Shown: positions 54,415-62,730, counted from the first letter of the stretch. The stretch is 64,000 nt of DNA from Rhodococcus sp040643435 (GCF_040643435.1 NZ_JBEYUH010000006.1:186001-250000), one strand, 5' to 3'. Notes: generated by a model not told the origin, from the letters alone. Translations and numbers: made by a program.

Positions 54415-56010
54415 ATGCTCGATGCCTCCCTTGCCGCCCAGCTGAAGTCCCTCCTCGAAAAGGTCACCCAGCCGATCGAGTTGGTGTCGTCCCTCGACGA
54501 TGCCCCGAAGTCGAAGGAACTCGGCGATCTCCTCGACCAGATCGCCGGGATGTCCGATCTGGTCACCCACGAGCGCACCGGTGAAGCCACCCGTCGCCCG
54601 TCCTTCGTGATCCGCCGCGTCGGCACCGACATCGAGGTCGAGTTCGCCGGCATCCCGCTCGGCCACGAGTTCACCTCTCTCGTGCTCGCGCTGCTGCAGG
54701 TCGGCGGTCACCCCTCGAAGGAAGCTGCGGAACTGCTCGAGCAGGTGCGCGACCTCGAGGGCGACTTCCACTTCGAGACCTACTTCTCGCTGTCGTGCCA
54801 GAACTGCCCCGACGTGGTGCAGGCACTGAACGTGATGTGCGTGACCAATCCGCGCATCAAGCACACTGCGATCGAAGGCTCCCTCTTCCAGGATGAGGTC
54901 GATGCCCGCCAGGTCATGGCCGTGCCGACCGTCTTCCTCAACGGAGAACTCTTCGGCTCCGGCCGCATGAACCTCGAGCAGATCGTCGGCAAGCTCGACA
55001 CCGGCTCCGCCGAGCGCACCGCCGCCGCGATCACCGCGAAGGACCCCTTCGACGTCCTCGTCGTCGGTGGCGGCCCCGCCGGTGCTACCGCCGCGATCTA
55101 CACCTCCCGCAAGGGAATCCGCACCGGCGTCCTCGCCGAGCGATTCGGCGGTCAGGTGCTCGACACCATGGCGATCGAGAACTTCTCCTCCGTCCCCTAC
55201 ACCGAGGGCCCGAAGTTCGCCGCCGAACTCGAGAACCACGTCCGGCAGTACGACGTCGACATCATGAACGTCCAGAAGGTCGCGAAGCTGACCCCGGCGC
55301 CCACCGCGGACGGACTGGTCGAGGTCGAGCTCGAAAGCGGCGCCCGCCTGCTGTCGCGCAGCGTGATCCTCGCGACCGGCGCCCGCTGGCGTGCGATGAA
55401 CGTGCCCGGTGAGAACGAGTACCGCAACAAGGGTGTCACCTACTGCCCGCACTGCGACGGCCCGCTCTTCAAGGGCAAGCGTGTCGCGGTGATCGGTGGT
55501 GGCAACTCGGGTGTCGAGGCGGCCATCGACCTCGCCGGTGTCGTCGCACACGTGACTCTCATCGAGTTCGACTCGGTGCTCCGCGCCGACGAGGTTCTGC
55601 AGCGCAAGCTCCGCAGCCTGCCCAACGTCGACATCATCGTCAGCGCTCTGACCACCGAGGTACTCGGTGACGGTTCGAAGGTCACCGGTCTGAGCTACAC
55701 CGACCGCACCACGGACGCCTCGCACACCCTCGAGCTGGACGGCGTTTTCGTGCAGATCGGCCTGCTCCCCAACACCGAGTGGCTTGCCGGCACAGTCGAA
55801 CTCAGCCCGCGCGGCGAGATCGTCGTCGACGATCACGGCCGCACCTCGGTGCCCGGCGTGTTCGCCGCCGGCGACTGCACCACCGTCCCGTACAAGCAGA
55901 TCATCGTCGCCGCCGGAGCGGGTGCGACCGCTGCGCTCGGCGCGTTCGACCACCTGATCCGCACGAGCGCCCCTGCTCAGGAAGGCGAGGCGGTAACCGC
56001 AACCGTCTGA
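54415..56010 (+). CDS. ahpF: Alkyl hydroperoxide reductase subunit F
   Basis: A 531-residue FAD/NADH disulfide reductase that regenerates AhpC. The N-terminal double thioredoxin fold has its redox pair at C128-C131 (SCQNC); the FAD domain starts near 213 (VLVVGGGPAGATAA); the thioredoxin-reductase pair is C344-C347 (YCPHC); the NAD motif is VAVIGGGNSGVEAA. All three redox sites are intact. TGGAG sits 9-13 bases upstream of ATG 54415. Most mycobacteria rely on AhpD in place of AhpF, so the pair here reflects the AhpCF system known in other bacteria and some rhodococci. Confidence 0.94.
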   Translation: MLDASLAAQLKSLLEKVTQPIELVSSLDDAPKSKELGDLLDQIAGMSDLVTHERTGEATRRPSFVIRRVGTDIEVEFAGIPLGHEFTSLVLALLQVGGHPSKEAAELLEQVRDLEGDFHFETYFSLSCQNCPDVVQALNVMCVTNPRIKHTAIEGSLFQDEVDARQVMAVPTVFLNGELFGSGRMNLEQIVGKLDTGSAERTAAAITAKDPFDVLVVGGGPAGATAAIYTSRKGIRTGVLAERFGGQVLDTMAIENFSSVPYTEGPKFAAELENHVRQYDVDIMNVQKVAKLTPAPTADGLVEVELESGARLLSRSVILATGARWRAMNVPGENEYRNKGVTYCPHCDGPLFKGKRVAVIGGGNSGVEAAIDLAGVVAHVTLIEFDSVLRADEVLQRKLRSLPNVDIIVSALTTEVLGDGSKVTGLSYTDRTTDASHTLELDGVFVQIGLLPNTEWLAGTVELSPRGEIVVDDHGRTSVPGVFAAGDCTTVPYKQIIVAAGAGATAALGAFDHLIRTSAPAQEGEAVTATV

Positions 56011-56051
56011 CGACGATCGGTTGCTTCGCTCGGGCGGATACCGAGCACCGA

Positions 56052-56084
56052 ACGGAGGCCCCGGCGCTACGCCGGGGCCTCCGT
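56052..56084 (+). terminator. Terminator hairpin after ahpF
   Basis: ACGGAGGCCCCGGC (56052-56065) pairs perfectly with GCCGGGGCCTCCGT (56071-56084), 14 bp with a 5-base loop, 41 bases after the ahpF stop. Confidence 0.85.
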
Positions 56085-56559
56085 CGTTGTCGGACAATGG
56101 GGAGTCGGAGTGAGGTCGCTCGCGTCCCGGATGAGCACATTCCGGAAGTAACTGGAAGCGTCGTATGGACACCATCTTTCAGCGGTGTTGGGCGCTACCG
56201 TAGCATTTACCGTCATCGCGACTCCGGTGGTCCTCCCTGCGGGGACGGTTCTCGGCAGCGAGAATTGCCGCTTTTGGCCCGTTTCGACGCTTCGACGATT
56301 TACTTCGTTCATGACTCTCGATTTCCGGCCTGCGATACGATCGCATCCCATAGGCGCCTGTGCACCTGATGTTGTTACTGACCTCTTGTCGAGCGAGGAA
56401 CAGATATGGCTGCTCCCGAGGCTCCTCCCGAAGTGAACAGGTTCGTCCCACCGCTTGCACGCGGTGCGCACGTGATCCTCGCCGACGGTGAGGATGCGAA
56501 CCGCACATGGCACATTGCCGAGGCATCAGCTGTCCACAACCACTGTCCGAGGGAGAGTC
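56085..56559. other. Long, A+T-richer region upstream of gadB
   Basis: About 475 bases. It is clearly richer in A+T than its surroundings and has no long frame of coding composition; the two minus-strand frames look like shadows. A possible leader ORF starts at ATG 56406 with AGGAA upstream (MAAPEAPPEVNRFV...) and runs out of frame into gadB. The region probably holds regulatory sequence for gadB. Confidence 0.45.
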
Positions 56560-57975
56560 ATGTCCGAACCGATCGATCCCAACGAGTTCCGTGGACGCGG
56601 TCTCGGTACCAGCGACTCGCTTTCGCTCAATCCCGTCTTCTTGCGACCCGGAGAGGCTACCGACCTCCCGAAAACACGGATGCCGGAATCGGAGTCGCTT
56701 CCCGAGACCGCTTATCAGATCGTGCACGACGAGGCGATGCTCGACGGAAACTCACGGTTGAACCTGGCCACATTCGTCGGCACGTGGATGGACGAGCGCG
56801 CCGCCCGCCTCTACACCGAGGCCGCCGACAAGAACATGATCGACAAGGACGAGTACCCGCAAACCGCGGCTATCGAAACACGTTGCTGGACAATACTTGC
56901 GGATCTGTGGAGTTCCCCTGATCCCGAGGGTTCCATCGGAACGTCCACGATCGGCTCCTCCGAGGCATGCATGCTCGGTGGTCTGGCACTCAAGCGCAGG
57001 TGGCAGGCGCGTCGACGCTCCGAAGGCAAGTCCACGGAAGCGCCGAACATAGTGCTTTCGAGTGCCGTTCAGGTGTGCTGGGAGAAGTTCTGTAATTATT
57101 TCGAAGTCGAGGCGAGATATGTGCCCATCAGCCTCGAGCACAGAACGCTCGACGGGCACGAGCTCGATAAATATGTGGACGAGAACACCATCGGTGTCGT
57201 CGCCATCATGGGCGTCACGTATACCGGTGCGTACGAACCCGTTGCGGAGATCAGTGCGGCACTGGACCGGATCGCCGCCGACACGGGCGTCGACGTCCCC
57301 ATCCACGTCGACGGCGCGTCCGGCGCGATGATTGCGCCCTTCTGCCATCCGGACCTGGTGTGGGACTTCCGTCTCGACCGAGTCGCGTCGATCAGCACGT
57401 CCGGTCACAAGTACGGTCTCGTCTATCCCGGTGTCGGCTGGGTGGTCTGGCGCGACAAGTCTGCGCTACCCGACGAGCTGATCTTCTACGTCAGTTATCT
57501 CGGCGGCGACATGCCCACTTTTGCGCTCAACTTCTCGCGCCCCGGCGCGCAGGTGCTGTTGCAGTACTACATGTTCCTGCGCTTGGGATTCGAGGGCTAC
57601 AAGCGTGTCCAGGAGCAGTCGCTCGCAGTAGCCCAGTATCTTGCGCACGAACTGGCGAAGATTCCGGCCTTCGAACTGTGGAACGACGGCTCCGATATTC
57701 CCGTGTTCGCGTGGATGCTGAAGAAGGGATACACCGAAAAATGGGACCTCTACGACCTGTCGGACAGGTTGCGCATGAAAGGTTGGCTCGTCCCCGCGTA
57801 CCCGATGCCCGACGACCTGGCCGACGTCACCGTGCAGCGCATCGTCGTCCGCAACGGTCTGAGCCACGACCTGGCCACTGCGCTGCTGGCCGAGATCAAG
57901 ACGGAGGTCGACTTCCTCGATCGGCTCCAAGCGCCGATACCTCGTGAAGGTCGGCGGGTGATGTTCCACCACTAG
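56560..57975 (+). CDS. gadB: Glutamate decarboxylase
   Basis: A 471-residue PLP decarboxylase that turns glutamate and a proton into GABA and CO2, consuming acid. The PLP lysine is K284 in STSGHKYG, with H283 and D251 of HVDGASG. The family segment TSTIGSSEACMLGGLALKRR (residues 128-147) binds the phosphate. The C-terminus ends MFHH, in line with the regulatory His of acid-active GadB. ATG 56560 follows GGGAGA. No glutamate/GABA antiporter (gadC) is adjacent, so GABA export or use must be encoded elsewhere. Confidence 0.94.
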   Translation: MSEPIDPNEFRGRGLGTSDSLSLNPVFLRPGEATDLPKTRMPESESLPETAYQIVHDEAMLDGNSRLNLATFVGTWMDERAARLYTEAADKNMIDKDEYPQTAAIETRCWTILADLWSSPDPEGSIGTSTIGSSEACMLGGLALKRRWQARRRSEGKSTEAPNIVLSSAVQVCWEKFCNYFEVEARYVPISLEHRTLDGHELDKYVDENTIGVVAIMGVTYTGAYEPVAEISAALDRIAADTGVDVPIHVDGASGAMIAPFCHPDLVWDFRLDRVASISTSGHKYGLVYPGVGWVVWRDKSALPDELIFYVSYLGGDMPTFALNFSRPGAQVLLQYYMFLRLGFEGYKRVQEQSLAVAQYLAHELAKIPAFELWNDGSDIPVFAWMLKKGYTEKWDLYDLSDRLRMKGWLVPAYPMPDDLADVTVQRIVVRNGLSHDLATALLAEIKTEVDFLDRLQAPIPREGRRVMFHH

Positions 57976-58227
57976 AGTTCCGGCGACCGGCCAGGGCGGT
58001 ATGGGTCAGTGGCACTGTGGCAGAGAACTTTCGGAATCGGACAGCTCGAGTGATCCGGCTGTAGATCGATCCGTGACCTCGAAACCCGGTGTGGCAGCGG
58101 CTGCGGGGGCAGAGGATGGGGGACGGCGCCGGATCAAGAATCGATGAGCTTCGGATGTGGAGGAGCAGGGGTTCTCGACGTCGAAACGCTCACGAATGTG
58201 CGGCCCACCCACCACAGGAGAATCGCC

Positions 58228-59241
58228 ATGAAAGCAGCAGTCGTCACCGACTTCACAGCACCACTCGAGATCCAGGATTTGCCCGTTCCCGATCCCGGAC
58301 CGACCGATGTACTGGTGAAAATGGAGGTGAGCGGCCTCTGTCACACCGATATCCACGCCGCACATGGTGATTGGCCCGTCAAGCCGTCGCCGCCGTTCGT
58401 CCCCGGCCACGAGGGAATCGGTCGTATCGAGGCGATCGGGTCGGAGGTGACCGATCGCGCGGTAGGTGACCGCGTTGCCATCGCCTGGCTGGGATATGCG
58501 TGCGGCGCGTGCCGGTACTGCATCTCCGGCTGGGAGACGCTGTGCGAGCAGCAGCGCAACTCCGGATACTCCGTCAACGGTAGCTTCGGCGAGTACGCCG
58601 TTCTCCCCGCTGCTTTCGCAACCCCGGTTCCCGAGGCTGTTTCCTCCGTGGACGCGGGTCCGCTGACATGCGCCGGCGTGACCACCTACAAGGCGGTTCT
58701 GGCGGCGCAGGTGCGTCCCGCCCAGACCGTCGCGGTCTTCGGCATCGGCGGACTGGGACACCTGGCGGTGCAATACGCCCGAATCGCCGGCGGTTTCGTG
58801 ATCGCTGTCGACGTGGAGGACGGCAAGCTCGAAATGGCGCGGCGTCTGGGTGCGGACCACGTTGTCAATGCCAAGACCGAGGACCCGGTGGAGGCGATCA
58901 CCCGACTCGGTGGAGCGGACGTGGCCCTCGCTCTGGTGGCCTCTGCCGCGTCCTTCGAACAGGCATACGCCTCCCTGCGTCGCGGTGGGCGACTCGTCTG
59001 CGTCGCGCTACCGGCCGGTGATGCGTCCCTGCCGGTACCGATCTTCGACACGGTGCTCGGCGGAAAGTCCGTCATCGGATCGATCGTGGGCACACGCAAC
59101 GACCTGGCCGACGTCTTCGCGCTGCACGCCGCCGGGCGAACCCAGGTGATCGCCGAGACGCGTCCCTTGGAATCGGTGAACGAGTCGATCAGCGACGTGC
59201 TGAGCGGAGCCGTGCCCGCTCGGGTGGTGTTCGAGTTCTGA
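58228..59241 (+). CDS. Zinc-dependent alcohol dehydrogenase (AdhP/AdhA-like)
   Basis: A 337-residue medium-chain alcohol dehydrogenase, intact. Catalytic zinc ligands are C38 (GLCHTD), H61-E62 (GHEG) and the Cys in LTCAGVTTY; the structural zinc uses C92, C95, C98, C106 (CGACRYC...LC). NAD binding is GIGGLGH. It interconverts primary alcohols and aldehydes. ATG 58228 follows CAGGAGAA; a 28-codon in-frame extension upstream is not expected. It is a complete counterpart to the truncated dehydrogenase at 29.5-30.3 kb but belongs to a different subgroup. Confidence 0.92.
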   Translation: MKAAVVTDFTAPLEIQDLPVPDPGPTDVLVKMEVSGLCHTDIHAAHGDWPVKPSPPFVPGHEGIGRIEAIGSEVTDRAVGDRVAIAWLGYACGACRYCISGWETLCEQQRNSGYSVNGSFGEYAVLPAAFATPVPEAVSSVDAGPLTCAGVTTYKAVLAAQVRPAQTVAVFGIGGLGHLAVQYARIAGGFVIAVDVEDGKLEMARRLGADHVVNAKTEDPVEAITRLGGADVALALVASAASFEQAYASLRRGGRLVCVALPAGDASLPVPIFDTVLGGKSVIGSIVGTRNDLADVFALHAAGRTQVIAETRPLESVNESISDVLSGAVPARVVFEF

Positions 59242-59291
59242 CCGCTTCGCCGACGAAGGCGGCAACAGCCTCCCGCTCGTTACGATGTTGC

Positions 59292-59792
59292 ATGAACATT
59301 GTGGTGATGGGCGTGGGGGGATGTGGGAAAACGACATTCGCGCAGCTGCTTGCCGACCGGATCGGCGGCGTCTTCATCGATGCGGATGATTACCACAGCG
59401 AGACGTCGATCGAGAAGATGCGCTCCGGCCGGCCGCTCGACGACCGGGCTCGCGAGCCTTGGTTGCGTGCGGTCGCAGCGGCCGCTTCCGACAGCGTCGA
59501 GACGCCGGTGGTTGCGTGCTCGGCGCTGAAACGGTCGTATCGAGACATCCTGCGTGCCGGTGCCCCGACCGTGTTCCTGCATCTGGACGTGTCCATGGAT
59601 GTCGTGCGCTCCAGGGTCCGCGAACGCGGTGACCACTTCTTCCCCGAAAAGCTGGTCGTCTCGCAGTTCGAGGCGCTCGAACCACTCGCACCCGACGAGC
59701 ACGGCGTGGTCCTGGACGGCACCCTGTCGCTCCCTGAACTCCTCGTCACATCCTGCTCGTACCTCGAGGGCCGTCGGGAAGGATGCGGGTGA
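59292..59792 (+). CDS. gntK: Gluconokinase (GntK family)
   Basis: A 166-residue P-loop kinase phosphorylating gluconate to 6-phosphogluconate for the pentose phosphate route. The Walker A is GVGGCGKTT (usual GVSGSGKST), followed by FIDADDYHS, RSGRPLDDRAREPWL, CSALKRSYRD and SQFEALEPL, all in family order. It begins 50 bases after the alcohol dehydrogenase and ends 70 bases before a double hairpin. No gluconate permease or regulator adjoins. Confidence 0.93.
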   Translation: MNIVVMGVGGCGKTTFAQLLADRIGGVFIDADDYHSETSIEKMRSGRPLDDRAREPWLRAVAAAASDSVETPVVACSALKRSYRDILRAGAPTVFLHLDVSMDVVRSRVRERGDHFFPEKLVVSQFEALEPLAPDEHGVVLDGTLSLPELLVTSCSYLEGRREGCG

Positions 59793-59862
59793 TACGAGCT
59801 GCCTGACATTCGCGACGATATCGGGGTCCGCCTTGGTACCGGACCTGGACGGTCCCGATATT

Positions 59863-59902
59863 CCCTCAGTACGGGACGGACTTTCGTCCGACGGGCTGAG
59901 GG
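59863..59902 (+). terminator. Two-part stem-loop after gntK
   Basis: An outer stem CCCTCAG (59863-59869)/CTGAGGG (59896-59902) encloses an inner CGGAC/GTCCG hairpin with a TTTC loop. It is probably the gntK terminator and marks the end of the ordinary chromosome-like genes. Confidence 0.55.
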
Positions 59903-60081
59903 GTCTTCACCAATCGCACTGGTACTCCTAGCGCTCGGCAGACCGGACGCATTGTGATTTGCCCTCGTTGCGATCAGGCAGAGTTGCTGCCATGCACCAC
60001 TTGCCAACGGCGCTGCCATCTACGTTGCGAGAGCCGGCGGTGGGTGCCCCTCGGTGGACGGCTCGACCGGCTCGCAGTCGA

Positions 60082-60315
60082 TCAATCGAATCCGTCCTTC
60101 CGGATCCGGGCATGCACCCCCTTGACGACGTCGACCACCTGTGAGATGTCGAAATCGGTGGCGGCCGACAGATCGTTCGGTGCACCTGTTCGCCGCGTCT
60201 GCGGTGTCGTGACCTGGACGCCTTCGATTTCGGCGTCGAGGCCCTGGGCGCGATCGTGCACGCCGATAGGCCCCGATCGGTCCAACACTGGGGTAGAGCC
60301 GACCTGCTCGCTCAA
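60082..60315 (-). CDS. Hypothetical small ORF
   Basis: A 77-residue frame from TTG 60315 with mostly G/C third positions, which argues for coding. It reads MSEQVGSTPVLDRSGPIG..., and ends SQVVDVVKGVHARIRKDGFD. It has no recognised domain, no cysteines, and no clear ribosome site. It may be a real small gene or the fragment of a larger one. The bases 59903-60081 upstream of its end hold nothing I can call. Confidence 0.3.
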   Translation of the reverse strand: MSEQVGSTPVLDRSGPIGVHDRAQGLDAEIEGVQVTTPQTRRTGAPNDLSAATDFDISQVVDVVKGVHARIRKDGFD

Positions 60316-60487
60316 GGACTGCCGATCTGGGCCGTGGGAACACCGTCCTCAGGCGTGTGGGCTCCCGGTGGTGGGCGACCGTGCACCCCGACCGGCCCCT
60401 GTTTCCCGGAGGCGGAAACAAGGGTCGGTTCTTTCCCGCGTCGCGGAGGGGGTGTCGCACGCTCGCGCACAGGCCCCCGGGCTGGGT

Positions 60488-60739
60488 CTACTTGGGGGTG
60501 CCGAATCGTTGGTAAGCGGCCTGCCGGGTGGTGTCGAGGGCCAGGCCGATGGCGGCCCACGAGTCGCCGTCTTCGCGTGCGGCGGCGACGGCGGCGCGGA
60601 GTTCGGCCTCGGCGTCCTCGAGGCCTTTGCGGGCGGCGATGATCCGCCGGAGGTGCTTGGCGTCGCGGGCCTCGGTGCTGGTGGGGTCCAGGTGGTCGAG
60701 GCCGGTGGGGTCTGCGTTGGTTCGTTTGATGGTCTGCAT
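60488..60739 (-). CDS. Putative antitoxin with helix-turn-helix-like C-terminus
   Basis: An 83-residue protein, MQTIKRTNADPTGLDHL..., with a long charged helix (EARDAKHLRRIIAARKGLEDAEAELRAA region) and a C-terminal WAAIGLALDTTRQAAYQRFG that looks like a helix-turn-helix. It overlaps or follows the toxin gene directly: an in-frame GTG at 60748 gives a 4-base GTGA overlap, while ATG 60739 has GAGGTGAG upstream. Both fit a toxin-first TA operon; the DNA-binding part would repress the operon. Assignment as antitoxin rests on gene pairing. Confidence 0.6.
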   Translation of the reverse strand: MQTIKRTNADPTGLDHLDPTSTEARDAKHLRRIIAARKGLEDAEAELRAAVAAAREDGDSWAAIGLALDTTRQAAYQRFGTPK

Positions 60740-60744
60740 GTGTC

Positions 60745-60981
60745 TCACCTCAGGTAGTCGTAGAACTTCGCACGGAGGCGGTCTGCGTGGATGATCCGGT
60801 TCGGCTGGCCGGCGGGCACGGCGACCAATTCGAGAAGTCGCCCTGCCGTGTCGGTGCCGATGATGAGGAGCCGTTCCTCGCCGTCGTACTCGTACTCGAC
60901 GTAACGGATCGCGTGCTCGAACGCGTGGGTGATGTCGTCATCGCTGATGCCATGTTTGCGCGCTGAGTCGTTGATCCGCAC
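60745..60981 (-). CDS. Putative BrnT/DUF4258-like toxin
   Basis: A 78-residue protein with the look of a RelE-fold ribonuclease toxin: RKHGISDDDITHAFEH, then VEYEYDGEERLLIIGTDTAGRLLELVAV beta strands and a C-terminal IIHADRLRAKFYDYL. These recall the BrnT and DUF4258 families (K-H-G, E-R-x-x-x-x-G, H-A-x-R-x-x). It starts GTG 60981 immediately beside a perfect palindrome and lies upstream of the HTH protein. Toxicity is not shown; assignment is by pattern and pairing. Confidence 0.6.
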   Translation of the reverse strand: MRINDSARKHGISDDDITHAFEHAIRYVEYEYDGEERLLIIGTDTAGRLLELVAVPAGQPNRIIHADRLRAKFYDYLR

Positions 60982-61030
60982 TTGTAAAGGTTACCTTTAC
61001 AACATTGGGTCGTCAAGGTTGCCTTTACAA
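60982..61030. promoter_or_regulatory. Operator palindromes of the toxin-antitoxin-like operon
   Basis: TTGTAAAGGT-T-ACCTTTACAA at 60982-61002 is a perfect 10-bp-arm palindrome touching the toxin GTG. A second copy with few changes, AAGGTTGCCTTTACAA, lies at 61015-61030. This is a classic layout for autoregulation, with two dimers over the promoter. Confidence 0.75.
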
Positions 61031-61301
61031 GGCGATGCGTGGCCGGTGCCCTACGGCCTTTCGCAGTAGCCGGCTGCGTTCGAGTCCTAGGTGCAATCGA
61101 CGAATCCGGTGGGCGTAGCTAAGTCCTTTGATGTGTGCCAGCGGGGTTGCTGACCGGACTCGGGCGGACTGGTGTGATCACTCGCCGGAAGTGTTCGTCT
61201 CAGGCGTGCCGGTGTCGTCGCGACCGAGGAAGCGACCCCACGACCGGCGGTCCGCGCCCCCCGGGCTCCCAGTCGTCGAGCGTGCCGCGTCGGTGGAGAA
61301 G

Positions 61302-61430
61302 ATGACCGCGCTCTGGGCGCAGGGTCCCCGCCCCGCCGGCATCGCCGAGCTGACCGAACTCAGCAGCAGCGCGGTCACTGAAGCGCTACGCGCCGCCGAA
61401 GACGAACCGAGGAAGGGGAGGTTGTGGTGA
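61302..61430 (+). CDS. Short helix-turn-helix-like ORF (start uncertain)
   Basis: The last 42 codons of a longer open frame (open from 61128) read MTALWAQGPRPAGIAELT, ELSSSAVTEALRAAEDEP: a helix-turn-helix-type pattern. The start is uncertain: ATG 61302 is taken, with GGAGA close upstream. It may be the tail of a truncated regulator. It ends in TGA overlapped by the next tiny ORF. The 271 bases 61031-61301 show nothing firm. Confidence 0.35.
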   Translation: MTALWAQGPRPAGIAELTELSSSAVTEALRAAEDEPRKGRLW

Positions 61431-61498
61431 GGGTGACGGAAGTCATCACGCCGGAAGTGGTGGCGATCCCCGAGATCAAACGGCGGCGATTCCAATGA
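61427..61498 (+). CDS. Mini-ORF, 23 residues
   Basis: GTG 61427 overlaps the previous stop (GTGA) and has a very good ribosome site (GGAAGGGGAGG, 61411-61421). The peptide reads MRVTEVITPEVVAIPEIKRR then RFQ. Its stop overlaps the next ATG (ATGA). The layout supports translation; function unknown. Confidence 0.35.
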   Translation: MRVTEVITPEVVAIPEIKRRRFQ

Positions 61499-61713
61499 AA
61501 AGGCCAAAAATGATAGAGCGCAACCGAGTACGCGATACCGAATTCAACTGGGACCGTTGCTGCCTCGTTGCTGGGGGTGGCGGTATGCGTGCATGTCTGC
61601 CCAGCGGGCGGGACATCGCTCACGCGGGGTGCCTAGTGAAGCGGGACTGGGGCTGGGTCTACGAGGAACTGCGCGACCTCCAGCGTGCCCGACGCCGACG
61701 ACCTCCGGCGTGA
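61495..61713 (+). CDS. Small ORF, Cys-containing
   Basis: A 72-residue ORF starting at ATG 61495, which overlaps the preceding TGA. It reads MKRPKMIERNRVRDTEFNWD, then CCLVAGGGG and a helical EELRDLQRARRRR end. No family recognised. Its 3' end overlaps the next ORF by 29 bases. Confidence 0.35.
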   Translation: MKRPKMIERNRVRDTEFNWDRCCLVAGGGGMRACLPSGRDIAHAGCLVKRDWGWVYEELRDLQRARRRRPPA

Positions 61714-61876
61714 AGCTGAGCAAGAAGCCGCCCCGTTCGTCCCGAGGGCTGAGCCGCCCACTCCGGCTGACGAGGTGGTGGACCTGGGGCTCATCCCGTT
61801 TGAAGACGCCGTGGAGCGCGTCCGGCGTACCAGCCCACCACCGCCCCGGCGCACACACCGCACCCGCCGCATATAG
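61685..61876 (+). CDS. Small ORF, Pro/Arg-rich tail
   Basis: A 63-residue ORF from GTG 61685, MPDADDLRREAEQEAAPF..., with the segment DEVVDLGLIPFEDAVERV and a Pro/Arg-rich end. It overlaps the 3' end of the preceding ORF. The 217 bases to the recombinase (61877-62093) include an 8-bp triplication. No family recognised. Confidence 0.35.
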   Translation: MPDADDLRREAEQEAAPFVPRAEPPTPADEVVDLGLIPFEDAVERVRRTSPPPPRRTHRTRRI

Positions 61877-62022
61877 GGCCGCTGCACCCGTCCAACCATC
61901 GCCATATCGGAGCAGTAGGCTGCTGGGCGGCACGGGCTGGGGCGCGGCAAAAGTCAACCAGTAGGGGCGTTGACCTGCTGTTACGCACTGGTATCGAACA
62001 TGCGTTCGAGGTCGGTTGTGGG

Positions 62023-62046
62023 GTGCAGGGGTGCAGGGGTGCAGGC
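62023..62046 (+). repeat. Triplicated 8-bp motif before the recombinase
   Basis: GTGCAGGG, GTGCAGGG, GTGCAGGC in tandem at 62023-62046. GGGGTGCA within it (62036-62043) can pair with TGCACCCC at 62061-62068. It could be a binding site for the recombinase or a simple-sequence expansion. Confidence 0.45.
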
Positions 62047-62093
62047 AACATCGCGCCCCATGCACCCCCCCAACGGCAAGGGAGACAACGGGT

Positions 62094-62729
62094 ATGAGAG
62101 TCATCGGGTACGTGCGAGTGAGTACCAAAGATCAGGGAGTGAGCGACCTCGGTTTGGAGGCTCAACGGGAATCGTTGGAGCAGTGGTGTTCCCAGCGTGG
62201 GCACGAGCTGCTCACTGTTACGACGGACGTCATCAGCGGGGCCAAGACGGACGCCATGTACGGGCGTGAGGTAGCCATCGCCGCCGTGGAGAACGGGGTC
62301 GCTCAGGCGTTGTTGGTGCGGGCGCTGGACCGCGTCACCCGCGACCAGCTGGACGCCGCTCAACTGATGAAGCGCGCCGAACGCTACGGCTGGCGACTGA
62401 TGGACTGCGAAGGTGCAGACAGCGGCGAACCCAGCCAGCGCTTCGCGGCGGACATCCGCCTGGCGATGGCCGCTGAAGAACGGCGCAAGATCGGTACCCG
62501 CACTCGCGAGGCTCTGGACACCAAGCGTAAGCGCGGAGAGCCGGGGTTGGTCAGCACCAGCGCGCAGCGCCGCATCCAGATCCTGCGCTCAGAAGGACTC
62601 GGGGCGAAGGCGATAGCCGCACGCCTCACCGAAGAAGGCATCCCCACCGCCACCGGAGGCGATACGTGGCATTACTCGTCGGTGCGGCGTGTGTTGCGTC
62701 GCCTGGCTGAAGAGAAGGCGGTGGCCTGA
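62094..62729 (+). CDS. Serine recombinase (resolvase/invertase family)
   Basis: A 211-residue site-specific recombinase. The nucleophile is S10 in IGYVRVSTKDQ; the catalytic arginines lie in VRALDRVTRDQ. A C-terminal helix-turn-helix (about 165-200, IQILRSEGLGAKAIAARLTE) binds DNA. The size is that of small resolvases/invertases, not large serine integrases. AAGGGAGAC lies upstream of the ATG. The tyrosine integrase begins 1 base after its stop, so they form an operon. Confidence 0.9.
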   Translation: MRVIGYVRVSTKDQGVSDLGLEAQRESLEQWCSQRGHELLTVTTDVISGAKTDAMYGREVAIAAVENGVAQALLVRALDRVTRDQLDAAQLMKRAERYGWRLMDCEGADSGEPSQRFAADIRLAMAAEERRKIGTRTREALDTKRKRGEPGLVSTSAQRRIQILRSEGLGAKAIAARLTEEGIPTATGGDTWHYSSVRRVLRRLAEEKAVA

Positions 62730-62730
62730 T

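Noticed and set aside
54160..56175. Minus-strand 671-codon frame
   Set aside because: Antisense of ahpF; shadow composition.
61075..61110. tRNA-like T-loop (GTTCGAGTCC)
   Set aside because: No pairing stem around it and no acceptor or anticodon arm; not a tRNA or clear att site.
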